Below the pieces are notes generated by a model. It saw nothing but the letters and a program-made list of their open reading frames with translations, was not told the origin of the DNA and searched no databases. From Sandaracinus sp. (GTDB taxonomy: Bacteria; Myxococcota_A; Polyangia; Polyangiales; Houyiibacteriaceae), in contig JACKEH010000008.1 of assembly GCA_020633125.1 (NCBI GenBank), positions 76,061 through 140,060 of the forward strand: a stretch of DNA of 64,000 bases. Direction: 5' to 3'. Positions 1 to 8,648 of the stretch are shown one piece after another. The number at the start of each line of letters is the position of its first letter. The first letter of the stretch is position 1. The position numbers were made by a program, and so were the translations under genes.

Positions 1-121
1 CGGCCTCCGGCTCGGTCTGCTCCTGGCCGGTCGCCGCCGCTTCCTCGGGCTCGGCGGTGTCGGCCCCACCACCGCAGGCGACGAGGGTGACGACGGCGAA
101 AGGGAGGAGCGCGCGAGGCAT
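1..121 (-). CDS. Lipoprotein N-terminus, cut by window edge
   Basis: Reading leftwards from the ATG at 121, the first 40 residues are a short basic start (MPRALL), a hydrophobic stretch and the lipobox LVAC followed by three glycines. An acidic, low-complexity linker rich in Ala, Glu and Gln follows. This is a type II signal peptide, so the product should be a lipid-anchored envelope protein. The functional domain lies outside the window. Many neighbouring genes have the same lipobox-plus-acidic-linker layout. Function cannot be assigned. Confidence 0.75.
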   Translation of the reverse strand, partial: MPRALLPFAVVTLVACGGGADTAEPEEAAATGQEQTEPEA

Positions 122-216
122 GGACGCATCCTACCTCCAACGCATACCGCCGGGGCCGACGTTCACGCGCGGCCTCACCCTCCGAGCTCGGCGCATCGTG
201 CTCCGGACCGATCGAT

Positions 217-1266
217 TCAAAGACAGCGCTGCACGAAGCTCGGCTCGCAGACCTCCCAGCCCGGCGGCAGACACGCGTACTCGAGCAACGAGCACCCCTC
301 GTCACCCACGGGCCGCCCCCACACCGGCCCCTCCCCGCGCACGCACGGCCCGGCCGGCACGCAGGCCACGTGCTCTGCCTCGAACACGCGATCGACCGTG
401 GGCGCCGTGTAGAGCGCCTCGCCGAGCGCGTCCGTGAAGGCCACCGTCTGCTGGTCGAGGTGCGAGCGCATCGCCACCCCGAGGTGGCCGAACGCAGGCT
501 CCGGCAACGCGTCGATCGCGCCCGCGGCGAGCGAGAGCGTCCCGTCCGAGAGATTCAGCTCGCGACGCAACGTCGCCACCGTGCTCCACGCGCCCGGCTC
601 GTCCCACCCGCTCGACCCACCTGGACACCGATCGTCAGCGAGCGACGAGCTCAGCCGCGCGGACCCGCCGGGCGAGATGCCCCGCGCGAGGTCGAAGTCG
701 AGCACTACACCTCCCATCGCATCGACCGTCGCGCGCACCTCGTCGAGTCGGTGCACGTCGTCGTAGGTCCCGAACAAGAGGACGGTGTTCGGCATCCCCA
801 AGCAGTCGGTCGTGGGCGTTCCCCCGAGCAGGACGGCGGTGCGGGCCACCACGCGGGGAGACGACGCGCACAGGTCCACGCTCGACCACCAACCGCTCAC
901 GTCGTGGCGCCCGAGGGCCACGCAGCCCGCGTTCGACTCGCAGCCCTCGGCGTCCAACGACGAGCACGCGCACTCGATCCCGAACCCCTCGTCGACGCGG
1001 CCGTCGTCGTCCTCGTCGGTGCCGTCGCAGGTTTCGGCGGGAAGGCCGGCGTCCGGCCCGGCGTCCCTCGCGAGGTCGGCGTCGGCCACGTTCGCGTCTC
1101 GGGAGCCGCCGTCGAACGAGGAGGCGTCGAGCGAGGCATCCGAAACGGCCGCGTCGATCGCGCCTGCGTCGGACCGGTCGCCGCCATCCGTTCCCGTGGA
1201 GTCGTCGCCGCAGGCGACGAGGGTGAGCAGCGACAGAACGAGGAAGCAGTGGGTCGACGAGGTCAC
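217..1266 (-). CDS. Lipoprotein with MopE-type motif
   Basis: Predicted 349-residue surface lipoprotein. The GTG at 1266 is preferred because it puts the signal peptide (SSTHCFLVLSLLTLVAC) at the very N-terminus; an in-frame extension to 1686 would bury it. After the lipobox Cys comes an Asp/Ala/Ser-rich linker of about 70 residues. Next is a CDGTDEDDDGRVDEG motif, the acidic putative metal-binding repeat of myxobacterial MopE-type proteins. The remainder is a Cys-containing globular region of unknown function. A lipoprotein start lies just downstream on the same strand (1-121), but the gap of about 95 bp gives no clear operon signal. Confidence 0.75.
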   Translation of the reverse strand: MTSSTHCFLVLSLLTLVACGDDSTGTDGGDRSDAGAIDAAVSDASLDASSFDGGSRDANVADADLARDAGPDAGLPAETCDGTDEDDDGRVDEGFGIECACSSLDAEGCESNAGCVALGRHDVSGWWSSVDLCASSPRVVARTAVLLGGTPTTDCLGMPNTVLLFGTYDDVHRLDEVRATVDAMGGVVLDFDLARGISPGGSARLSSSLADDRCPGGSSGWDEPGAWSTVATLRRELNLSDGTLSLAAGAIDALPEPAFGHLGVAMRSHLDQQTVAFTDALGEALYTAPTVDRVFEAEHVACVPAGPCVRGEGPVWGRPVGDEGCSLLEYACLPPGWEVCEPSFVQRCL

Positions 1267-1390
1267 TCCATGGAAATGCCTCAGATCAACCGGTGTGCAC
1301 AACCCTCCAGACGTCGCCATCGTCGGAGTCCTGTCGGGCGACCGGGCGACGCTTGCACGGAAGACTAGCTTCGAAGAAAAGTGCTTGGGC

Positions 1391-1837
1391 GTGACCGAAC
1401 CACCCGCCCCTGAAACGCTCTTCGCGGAATATCGCGCGCTCGCGGCGCGAGCCGATGCAACCCTCGCGGACTGGCAGGCGCTGCAGAAGCGGGTGCGTGC
1501 GGCCAAAGCGGCGTGGACCAAGCGAGGGGACTCCGTCCGTCGCCAACAGCTGACCGACCTCCAGGGATATGTGACGCGCACCAAACCCGCCGAACCTCGA
1601 GCGCTCACCCCCGCCACGCTCGCCCGCGAGGTCTCGGAGCTCCGCGCGGCGATGCGTAGCGGAAGGGCCCAAGAGGCCGCCGCCACCGTGCGCCGCCTCT
1701 GGCAACAGCTCGCTGCGACCCGCTCTCGTCGACTCGAGGAGCCCGCGTATGACGACGATCACGACGAGTTGCTCGACGGCGAGAGCGCACTCGTCGACAT
1801 CGCCGAAGAGCTCGGCGTGCTGCTCGACGCGGACTGA
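1391..1837 (+). CDS. Hypothetical helical protein
   Basis: A 148-residue reading frame from a GTG at 1391. It is rich in Ala, Arg, Glu and Leu with heptad-like spacing, suggesting long helices or a coiled coil, and ends in a very acidic tail (DDDHDELLDGE). No catalytic motif or signal peptide is visible. The antisense frame is open over the same region, but the plus frame has the more protein-like composition. Its stop codon abuts the inverted repeat at 1838-1868, which could terminate transcription. Function unknown. Confidence 0.5.
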   Translation: MTEPPAPETLFAEYRALAARADATLADWQALQKRVRAAKAAWTKRGDSVRRQQLTDLQGYVTRTKPAEPRALTPATLAREVSELRAAMRSGRAQEAAATVRRLWQQLAATRSRRLEEPAYDDDHDELLDGESALVDIAEELGVLLDAD

Positions 1838-1908
1838 GAGCACGAATCAGTCGTACTGATTCATGCTCTTCCTTCTCTTCGAGGGGGCGGCGCGCAGGCG
1901 CGCCCCCG
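1838..1908 (-). repeat. Dispersed MNQ element, copy A
   Basis: Two hairpins in a row. The first is a 13-bp inverted repeat (1838-1850 and 1856-1868, one mismatch, 5-nt loop). The second is a GC-rich hairpin with a one-base bulge (1883-1907). Read on the minus strand, the first dyad contains a purine-rich Shine-Dalgarno-like stretch and a complete five-codon ORF, Met-Asn-Gln-Tyr-Asp-stop, at 1864-1847. Copy B at 59190-59254 has the same order of parts and encodes Met-Asn-Gln-Cys-Asn-stop. Here the element lies between two convergent genes, so it could equally act as a terminator for the plus-strand gene that ends at 1837. Confidence 0.6.
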
Positions 1909-1989
1909 TGCTTTGCAGCTCGAGGATCCCATGGCCGTTCTCGAAGCGATGGTCGGAGGTCGACCTCGACGGGCTGCCGCATACGAGGG

Positions 1990-2532
1990 TCATCGGGTCC
2001 CCTCCGGGCCGAGCGTCCGAATCGTCCCCATGACGGAGACGGACGCGCCGAGGAATCGGTCGCCAGTCGTGGGCACGGCGGGTGCGCTTCCCTCGATCAC
2101 CACTCGAGGCTCGTCGTGAGCGAGCCACGCACCGGCGACACCCGTGATCGCGAGCGTCGCGGTGATGACTGCGACGCGTTCCCACGGGACAGGTGGCCGC
2201 GGGCACCGCGCGTCGACGACTCGATCGTCTGGACGACGAAACCGGACGCAGGCGGGCGCTCCGTCGAGCAGAAGCTCGGCGACGTCGCGCGGCGCCATTC
2301 GGTCGAGGTCGTGCACGTCGCGGTCGCACCGAAGACAACGACGGAGATCGTCTCCTCCCGCCATCGTGTTCCAATCCTCGGCACAGGGCGTGCGGAGCTC
2401 GAGGTGGTGGGCCGGGGATCGACCCGCGATCAAGTCTTCGACGATCGCGAGGCGACGCTTCGTGGAACGCGAGGACGGAGCGTCGAGCAAACGCGCGCGA
2501 CGTTCCGCAAGCTTCGGGTCGAGTCGGTACAT
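1990..2532 (-). CDS. Membrane-anchored protein with Cys motif
   Basis: A 180-residue protein from the ATG at 2532; further in-frame ATGs at 2586 and 2619 are possible. Residues about 45-85 carry TPCAEDWNTM followed by CLRCDRDVHDLDRM. This resembles the PCxxxW-M-GDxxRxCxxCxxxVYDLS motif of uncharacterised myxobacterial proteins, which may be a small metal-binding or ribbon fold. One transmembrane helix (VAVITATLAITGVAGAWLA) follows, then a C-terminal tail of about 45 residues. It is probably an inner-membrane protein with a cytoplasmic Cys domain. Function unknown. Confidence 0.65.
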   Translation of the reverse strand: MYRLDPKLAERRARLLDAPSSRSTKRRLAIVEDLIAGRSPAHHLELRTPCAEDWNTMAGGDDLRRCLRCDRDVHDLDRMAPRDVAELLLDGAPACVRFRRPDDRVVDARCPRPPVPWERVAVITATLAITGVAGAWLAHDEPRVVIEGSAPAVPTTGDRFLGASVSVMGTIRTLGPEGTR

Positions 2533-2712
2533 CGAGGACTGCGACCCCACGCACGCTCCGCGGTTCCCAGTCGCGGAAACGGTCATCGAAGGTCGCCGGC
2601 TCGCCCTCCGTGGCGTCATCGAAGGTCATCAGGTCGCCCCTCCGGGTGGCGGAACGAGAGCTCTCTTCGGGCCTCGTTCGCCGCGGAGAGGGGGCTCGGG
2701 TACGATGACGGC

Positions 2713-2991
2713 ATGTCCGACGCCGAACGACGCAACGCCGAGCGGCGCGCCCGGGCCGAAGCGAGACGCGCTCGTGGGGTCACCGTGGAACGCATGACCT
2801 CGCTCGACGAGACCTCGGCGCCGTATGCGGACGCGACGGTCGAAGAGCGTCTGACGGCGATGACGCGGTTGTGCCGGGCGGCGTGGCTCGCCACCGGCCG
2901 ACCGATGCCACCCGAAGGACGAGAGCACCGTGCGTCCCAGCCGGGCGAGGTGTATTGGCCGGATCACGCGACTCGAGCGCGGGCGAGCTGA
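2713..2991 (+). CDS. Small conserved-type hypothetical protein
   Basis: 92 residues from the ATG at 2713. The N-terminus is strongly charged and repetitive (SDAERRNAERRARAEARRARG). A helical segment with RLTAMTRLCRAAWLATGRPMP follows. The layout resembles small antitoxin-like proteins that sit next to nucleotidyltransferase-type genes in myxobacteria, but no toxin-like partner is adjacent here. That comparison is from memory and weak. It is divergent from the membrane protein at 1990-2532. Confidence 0.5.
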   Translation: MSDAERRNAERRARAEARRARGVTVERMTSLDETSAPYADATVEERLTAMTRLCRAAWLATGRPMPPEGREHRASQPGEVYWPDHATRARAS

Positions 2992-3159
2992 ACGATGTCG
3001 GCGCTGGAGTTGCCGGGAGTGGCTCGAGCGCTTCGCCTGACCACCTCGTGAATCGGCCTTAGGCGCTTCTGGCTGGGGCCGGCCGTTCGCTCGGATTGCC
3101 ACTCGAGGAGCCGCCGGCAGAGCGCATCGAAACGACAAGCACGGTCCTAGGCAACTCGG

Positions 3160-3711
3160 ATGCGAATCAGCCTTCCCACAACTTCATCCCTTCCGCTTCA
3201 TACGCTGTTTCTCATGCTCTCCGCGTGTTCAGCGCACGATGGAGGAAGCCCGACATTAGCCACCGGCGAATCGCCCGTCGCTGATTGTCGCGACGGCATT
3301 TGTGTCCGATGTGTGGTCGACGGGATACCGCATCGATGCGAATCAGCTGTCGTGAGGACTGGGTGTCGTCCCGCGCCCTTCGATTGCAGTGACGAGGTCA
3401 GCCAGGTTCTGTCGTGCGGAGCTGGGACGGTTTCCGTCGCGTCGGCCATCTTCTTTGAACAGCCCAACGACGAGCAAATCGTCGTCAATCATCTCGCCCA
3501 TGGCGTGGCGTGCTGCGACGATTCCAGGTCTCGTCAGAGTGGCGTCGACCTCTTGGGTGTGGAGCTCGAGGACTCGGGATACACGTGGCTGCTCCGTTGT
3601 CTGCCCGGCGATGCAGATCCCATTCACTCGTTCCCGAGAGGTGAGGTCGAAGCATTTCTACTCTCGGTCGCGCGTCCTCATGAGGACGGAGTGGAAGTAC
3701 TGATGTGGTAG
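3160..3711 (+). CDS. Cys-rich lipoprotein
   Basis: A 183-residue protein from the ATG at 3160 with a type II signal peptide (SLPLHTLFLMLSACSAHDGG). The mature part has about ten cysteines, including CRDGICVRC and VACCDD, so a disulphide-stabilised periplasmic or surface domain is likely. The gene is visibly less GC-rich than its neighbours, which may point to more recent acquisition. No family recognised. It converges on the beta-propeller gene at 3810. Confidence 0.65.
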   Translation: MRISLPTTSSLPLHTLFLMLSACSAHDGGSPTLATGESPVADCRDGICVRCVVDGIPHRCESAVVRTGCRPAPFDCSDEVSQVLSCGAGTVSVASAIFFEQPNDEQIVVNHLAHGVACCDDSRSRQSGVDLLGVELEDSGYTWLLRCLPGDADPIHSFPRGEVEAFLLSVARPHEDGVEVLMW

Positions 3712-3809
3712 GCGTCATGGTCCGCGTACTGGACAAGAACCTGACGCGGTTCATGGGGAGGTCATCGAACGGTCCTCCGAGAGACGCGAGGCTTGGCCCC
3801 GAGGCCGCG

Positions 3810-5270
3810 TTAGAGGACCAGGAGCCGACAGGGTGGTTCTCCACGGGCGTACCCACACGGCCAATGGCCGGCCGCGTACCACGCCCAGCGCGCTTCGAGG
3901 TCGGCCGGCACCGTCCAGCCCAGTTCGAGGAACCCCGCGATCGTGGCCATCACGAAGGCCGCTTGCGAGCGACAGACCTCCGTGGGCGCGTAGACATCGT
4001 CGTCGTCGCCCATCGACGTCGGCATGGCGGCCAATGCCTGCACCCGAGCATGTTCGGCCCGCTCGAGGACCTCGGGGACCGCGAGCGTGCGGACGACGCG
4101 AACGATCGCATCGAAGCTCTTTCGTTCGTCGTCGTGGCTCGCGATGACCTCGCTCGACTCGATCCCCGGCCAATCGTCCCAACCTCCCAAACGCTCGCAC
4201 GTCTCGTCCCAGGACGAAGGTCGCGCGACGTTCGCAAACCACGGGATCTCCGTCAGACGCCGCTCGAGCTCGGCGCGGGTCAGGGGCAGAGCCATCGCGC
4301 CCCGGAGAACCGCCGGCTCCAGTGCTTGGCACTTCGCGGGTTCGAGCTCTCGGGGCGAAAGAACGTGACGCTCCCCTGCACTCCAGAAGAAGACCCGTTG
4401 CTCGACGGCGGCGGCGAGTCGGCGTGATCCCGGTGCGAGAGCGAGCGCGCTCACGACGCCCGAGGTCGAGAGGACGGATGGCTCGACGTCGGATTCGATC
4501 GGCACGAGGCGAATGCCCGGACCTTGACCTCCGATCGCAAGCCAACGGCCGTCCTCCGACCAGGCCAAGGCGCGCTGGAACCCCTCCGTCGTCACGCTGC
4601 GCGGGTGCAAGTCGGGAACACTCCACAGTCCCGTGCGCTCGGAATCCCAGCCGCTGGCCAGCCAGCGACCGTCGGGTGAGAAACGGACGTCGCAGCTCGG
4701 TCCCGTCAGCCGGTCCGTGCGCGCGACGAGCGCGCCGGTCTCCGCATCCCAGAGCGAGACGTCTGTTCGACTGCGGGCCGCCACGTAGCGACCATCCGGC
4801 GAGATTGCAACGCGGTCGACGATGCCTCTGGGGACCTCGACGCGAAAGCGCAGCTGGTCCGGCGCGAGCGTCCAGAGCTCGAGCGCCTGGAAGCCGCCGA
4901 CCGCGACCAACCTCCCGTCGGCGCTGCTCGCCAAGTCGTAGCAGTACGGAACGCGACCAAGCTCTCCGACGATGCGCGCGACGGGAAGCGCCTCGTGCAG
5001 CACGAGCGGGTACGAATGCCGACCATCGACGCTACTCGGACGTCCCGCCCGTAGCGTATGTCCGTCGTGCACCGCCACACCGAGCGAGAGAGGCCAGCGA
5101 CGCTCGACCCCCCCGTGCTCGAGCGAGAATGCGAGAAGCTGAGGCCCCTTCGGCGAGCTCAGCTCGACGAGGAGTTGCCCGCCCGCCCAAGCCACGCGCT
5201 CGAAGCGCGTGTTCTCGTGCGTGTCGGGTGGGGCATCGATCCAAGGACGAACATCGGGCCACCAACTCAT
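3810..5270 (-). CDS. WD40/beta-propeller protein
   Basis: 486 residues from the ATG at 5270. The first about 310 residues form a run of WD40-like blades with the tell-tale pieces VAISPDGRYVA, DVRFSPDGRWLASG, WSEDGRWLAIGG and VSLWDAETG. The C-terminal about 170 residues are helical, with no propeller signature and no recognised family. There is no signal peptide, so it is probably a cytoplasmic protein-interaction scaffold. It is monocistronic: convergent with 3160-3711 and followed upstream by a repeat-rich spacer. Confidence 0.75.
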   Translation of the reverse strand: MSWWPDVRPWIDAPPDTHENTRFERVAWAGGQLLVELSSPKGPQLLAFSLEHGGVERRWPLSLGVAVHDGHTLRAGRPSSVDGRHSYPLVLHEALPVARIVGELGRVPYCYDLASSADGRLVAVGGFQALELWTLAPDQLRFRVEVPRGIVDRVAISPDGRYVAARSRTDVSLWDAETGALVARTDRLTGPSCDVRFSPDGRWLASGWDSERTGLWSVPDLHPRSVTTEGFQRALAWSEDGRWLAIGGQGPGIRLVPIESDVEPSVLSTSGVVSALALAPGSRRLAAAVEQRVFFWSAGERHVLSPRELEPAKCQALEPAVLRGAMALPLTRAELERRLTEIPWFANVARPSSWDETCERLGGWDDWPGIESSEVIASHDDERKSFDAIVRVVRTLAVPEVLERAEHARVQALAAMPTSMGDDDDVYAPTEVCRSQAAFVMATIAGFLELGWTVPADLEARWAWYAAGHWPCGYARGEPPCRLLVL

Positions 5271-5336
5271 GGGGAGAGCCTAGCCCGGCGGTCGTCGAAG
5301 AGTCTGTGGCTGCATGGGTCGTCGAACCGTCACCAG

Positions 5337-5470
5337 ACCGGCTTTCTTGGGGTCCTTGGGTCGGGCGCGCGCGACAATCGCGCGGCTTTCTTGGGGTTCT
5401 TAGGTCCGGCGCGCTCGCTCGCGCGGGGATCGCTCGCTCGTCTCGGGGTCCTCGAGTCCGGCCCGCACGA
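5337..5470. repeat. R1 dispersed GC-rich repeat, three copies
   Basis: Three degenerate copies of one motif lie at about 5341, 5394 and 5441. The core is CTTGGGGTCCTTAGGTCCGG, followed by an alternating CG run. Further copies are at about 6598, 8611 and 9642. The spacer has no convincing ORF. Copies at 8611 and 9642 end the two units of the transposase duplication, which suggests this motif is a mobile or recombinogenic element rather than a promoter. Confidence 0.6.
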
Positions 5471-5481
5471 CCTCCCGTCCT

Positions 5482-6321
5482 TCAGTCGGCGCGCGCGACG
5501 TACCGAGCCCGTCCCACCGCCTCGATCGTGTGAAGCGGAACGCCCTCGAACCCGAACGCGCCGTCGTTCTCGTGGTAGAGGCGCACGAGCCCCGGCCAGA
5601 TGCGGATGATGCAGCCGACACGCGCGCCGCCTTGCACACGCATCAAGACCGGCACGCCCAGCAGCGCCTGAAGTGCCTCCGGCGTGATCGCATCGCCCTG
5701 CAACGCGTCGTCCCCGAGCGCGTAGCGGTGATGAGGCTCGTTGGGGACCGCCGCGTTCTCGATCGCCACCTCGGCGTCACGGAACATGCCCGTGGTTCGG
5801 GCGTTGACCGTCACCGGCGCGATGCCACGCGTCGTGTCGGCCGAGAGCGTGCTGGGCGCCGGCTCTCCGGGAACCAGCGGCGGTCCCGACCACGGCTCGG
5901 CTGGCCCCTCGGTGAGGGTCGAGGTCGACCACGCCATCCCCGCCCGCACGTGCGCGAGCCACCCCTCGTGCGACGTGCGCACCCGGAGCGTCGCGCAGGC
6001 GCGCGGCGCATCGAACCACGCCTCTCCCTTCGGCGGCGGATGATTCTCCTCGCGGACGTAGCGCACTTCCTCGATGAGCCCGGCCGCGTCATCGATGACG
6101 CGCTCGAAGAGCTCAGGCGCGCGGTGCATCGGGCTCCCGACCACCTGAGGATCCTCCCCGAAGAATTCGGTCACCTCGAGCAAGAGGAGCATCGCGAAGG
6201 TGTCGTCGAGGGGGACCGCACCCACCTGTTCGTCCATCACGGTCACGCGGATGTCGACCTCGCGCGTCGGGACGTTCACGGATTCGATCTCGATGTCGTA
6301 GAAATCATTCGAACTCCTCAC
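5482..6321 (-). CDS. Hypothetical protein
   Basis: 279 residues if the GTG at 6321 is used. The frame stays open to 6459, but the extra 46 residues are Arg/Pro-rich and look like antisense noise. The N-terminus (SSNDFYDIEIESVNVPTRE) and the rest have balanced composition with beta-rich stretches such as VDIRVTVMDEQVG. There is no signal peptide or known motif. The protein is probably cytoplasmic; function unknown. R1 repeats begin immediately downstream. Confidence 0.6.
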   Translation of the reverse strand: MRSSNDFYDIEIESVNVPTREVDIRVTVMDEQVGAVPLDDTFAMLLLLEVTEFFGEDPQVVGSPMHRAPELFERVIDDAAGLIEEVRYVREENHPPPKGEAWFDAPRACATLRVRTSHEGWLAHVRAGMAWSTSTLTEGPAEPWSGPPLVPGEPAPSTLSADTTRGIAPVTVNARTTGMFRDAEVAIENAAVPNEPHHRYALGDDALQGDAITPEALQALLGVPVLMRVQGGARVGCIIRIWPGLVRLYHENDGAFGFEGVPLHTIEAVGRARYVARAD

Positions 6322-6676
6322 GCCGAGCCGGCCCCCGCGTTCCGCCGCACGACCGTCGCGCGAGCACGGGGGAGAGCGTCGTCGAGCGTGCGGTCGGTGG
6401 TACGGCGAGCACCAGCGATCCCCCACACTCGGCAACGTATCCGTCTCGCGGGTGCGCACGACGTCGAGCGCTACCGCGGGGGAGGCAAGGAGGCGGCGGC
6501 GGACGAGGGAGCGAGCGCTCGGCGCTGCCTATCTGCCTCGCAGACGCGAGACCTCATCGGTGTTGTCCCCGCGAAGCTCTCGGACACGATCCACTTGCTC
6601 GGGTCCTCGAGTCCGGCCCGCCCGCGCGTGGAACCGTTACGACTTCATCTCGCCCTCGCCACCCGACAAGCCACGA
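6322..6676. other. Spacer with one R1-like motif
   Basis: 355 bases between two minus-strand genes. All six frames are open only as low-complexity Arg/Ala strings. One degenerate R1 copy is visible at 6598-6628 (GGGTCCTCGAGTCCGGCCCG). Nothing else is recognised. Confidence 0.5.
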
Positions 6677-7102
6677 CTACTCCCTTCGCCGGTCGGAATC
6701 CTCGCGCAATGCCGAGCCTTCCCTACCAACGTCTCTCCAGTGGACATCGCCGCACCGCACGTCGACCGACGTCTGATCTTGCGCACAAGCCAAGGCGCAC
6801 GCATCCGGGAGAATTCCCAACTTGCGATAGGTCCCGTCACTGACGAAGCTCCACCCCTCTAGGAAATAGATCTCGCACGCAACGTCAGACACCGTCGCAC
6901 CACACCCTTCCCTCATCAAGAAACCCAAGCGCTTTGCGCTTCGTGTGGCGATTTCGACATTGCACCCATCCGGATAGACGTGAATAGCGATCGTGTCTCC
7001 ATCGAAACCACGTCGGATCACCCGAGGCGCATTCCGATGCAAGGTTCGGGACCCGCAGGCAACGACAAGACAGCACACAACCCATAGGCGCCCCGTCCGC
7101 AT
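6677..7102 (-). CDS. Small lipoprotein
   Basis: 141 residues from the ATG at 7102, chosen because it starts the signal peptide MRTGRLWVVCCLVVACGS; an ATG eight codons upstream is less likely. The mature protein has several cysteines (DGCNVEIATR, REGCGATVSDVACEIYFLEG, PDACALACAQ) and no known motif. Its composition is less GC-biased than the surroundings. It is probably periplasmic or surface-exposed. Confidence 0.65.
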   Translation of the reverse strand: MRTGRLWVVCCLVVACGSRTLHRNAPRVIRRGFDGDTIAIHVYPDGCNVEIATRSAKRLGFLMREGCGATVSDVACEIYFLEGWSFVSDGTYRKLGILPDACALACAQDQTSVDVRCGDVHWRDVGREGSALREDSDRRRE

Positions 7103-7315
7103 CCAGGCCCTCCGCCGATCCGTCACTCTGAGAGAGTGGAGGATGCAGGGATGGTCATCAATGGGTCATTCAGGGATGGTCATCGAAGGGTCCTTGGGTC
7201 GCCTCTCGCGGTGGCGGGCCCGCCGCCACTCGTCGCCCATCCGCCGCCACCCTCGTCGTAGGTCCGCGAAATCACACGACGCGCCATCGGCACGCAGATT
7301 GAAGTGTCGGAGGGC
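7103..7315. other. Spacer with short direct repeats
   Basis: No gene is visible. The sequence CAGGGATGGTCATC occurs twice at about 7144 and 7172, and the second copy runs into a degenerate R1 motif (GGGTCCTTGGGTC). A GC palindrome (GGCGGGCCCGCC) follows. The region precedes the transposase gene and could hold its left-end structure. Confidence 0.4.
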
Positions 7316-8386
7316 ATGAGCTCCCTCGCCCGCCAGCAGGCGCGCGCGCACCGCGCCCTCGCCCGCAGACAGACACGCGCCAATCGGTCAGGTCGCAAGA
7401 AGAAGTCCCGACCTCAGCTCGTGCTTCCGGGGCAGCTCGTGTTCTCCGACCGGGTGTCGCTCGAGCACCGCTTCATGCTCCGGCCGGACCCGCAGATGCG
7501 AGAGCTCTTCTTCTACCTGCTCGGGTACTTCGCGCGGATGCACGGGCTTCGCATTCACGCCGTGGTGCTGATGTCGACGCACTACCACTTGCTCTTCACG
7601 GACGTGCTTGGACGCCGCGGCGATTTTTTCCGCGACTTCCATTCGATGCTGACCAAAGCGGTGCAGGTCTACCGGGGCACCGAGAGCTACGTCTTCGACA
7701 AGAGTCCGACCTCGCAGCCCGAGTGCGTCACGGAGCAGGCCGGCGTCGAGGCGATGGCCTACCTCATCACCAACCCCACCGAGGCGGGCATCTGCGAAGA
7801 CCCGACGAAGTGGCCGGGCCTCTTCACGCGCGTCGAAGACGCCGGACGTCGCCGCGTCGAGCGCTTCGCGAAGCCGGCGAAGCTTCGGCGCGAGGACGGC
7901 ACCTACGTCTCGTTCCTCGACGCGGAGCTTTGGCCCGACTTCGTCGACCTCGAGCAGGAGCCTCTGTGCGATGCGCTCGCGGTCGACCCCGACGTGTGTG
8001 TCGAGCTCGTTCGCCGAGAGGTCGCGGCGCGAATCGCCGTGAAGCGCGAAGAGCAGAAGACGTCGGGACGCGGCTTCGTCGGAGTGCTCCACGCGTTGCA
8101 CCAGCGCGTGACCAAGCAGGCCGCCTCCTGGTGGATACCCGAGACGCTCGACGGGAAGATTCGCCCGCGCGTCAAAGCGGGACGAGGTCAGGGGCCCGCA
8201 CGCGCCCGAGCGATCGTCCGACTCTTCGCCTTCTGGGATGCGCACGAAGACGCGCGCAAACGCATCCTCGCCGGCGAGACCGACGTCGTGTTCCCGGCCG
8301 GCACCTTCCGCTGGCATCGCTTGTTCGGCTTCCCGCGTGACGAGATGCAGGCGGGCTTCTTCGAGATGACGAGCGCTTTCGGATAG
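7316..8386 (+). CDS. Y1/RAYT-like transposase
   Basis: Single-strand (HUH, Y1) transposase-like protein, 356 residues from the ATG at 7316, with GGAGG just before it; a GTG at 7304 is an alternative. The HUH motif is THYHLLF at residues about 90-96. The candidate catalytic Tyr lies in AYLITNPTEAG at about 147-156, the Y-x-x-NP-x-x-A pattern of REP-associated transposases. The N-terminus is Arg-rich and the C-terminal half is an extension of unknown role. Proteins of this family nick hairpin-bearing single-stranded DNA. The gene is full length; a 5'-truncated second copy follows at 8649. Confidence 0.8.
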   Translation: MSSLARQQARAHRALARRQTRANRSGRKKKSRPQLVLPGQLVFSDRVSLEHRFMLRPDPQMRELFFYLLGYFARMHGLRIHAVVLMSTHYHLLFTDVLGRRGDFFRDFHSMLTKAVQVYRGTESYVFDKSPTSQPECVTEQAGVEAMAYLITNPTEAGICEDPTKWPGLFTRVEDAGRRRVERFAKPAKLRREDGTYVSFLDAELWPDFVDLEQEPLCDALAVDPDVCVELVRREVAARIAVKREEQKTSGRGFVGVLHALHQRVTKQAASWWIPETLDGKIRPRVKAGRGQGPARARAIVRLFAFWDAHEDARKRILAGETDVVFPAGTFRWHRLFGFPRDEMQAGFFEMTSAFG

Positions 8387-8575
8387 CGGGGGGGCCCCAG
8401 AGGCGCCCTTCGTCCGAACGCGCCGCGAGCGCGTGAGGGAGACGTGCGTCCTTCATCTCGCGTCGAGAGCCTTCTCGACGTCGAGGCACACGTGCGTCCG
8501 TCGCTCGGTGGGCTCGGGGTCAGTCGTGGTCGTCCGCGACGAGCCGGTGCGCGAGGCGTCGTGAGTTGCTCACGA

Positions 8576-8600
8576 AAAGCGGGCGAAGCGCGCCCGCTTT
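8576..8600 (+). terminator. Terminator-like hairpin after transposase
   Basis: A perfect 10-bp stem AAAGCGGGCG / CGCCCGCTTT with a 5-nt loop, ending in TTT. It lies about 190 nt after the transposase stop and is repeated in the second duplication unit. Confidence 0.55.
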
Positions 8601-8648
8601 CCTCGACCGCCTTTCTCGGGGTCCTTAGGTCCGGCGCGCGCGCGCGCG

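Noticed and set aside
217..1686. Long form (489 residues) of the first MopE-like lipoprotein
   Set aside because: It would bury a clear lipoprotein signal peptide at residue 140 and overlaps the antisense gene at 1391-1837.
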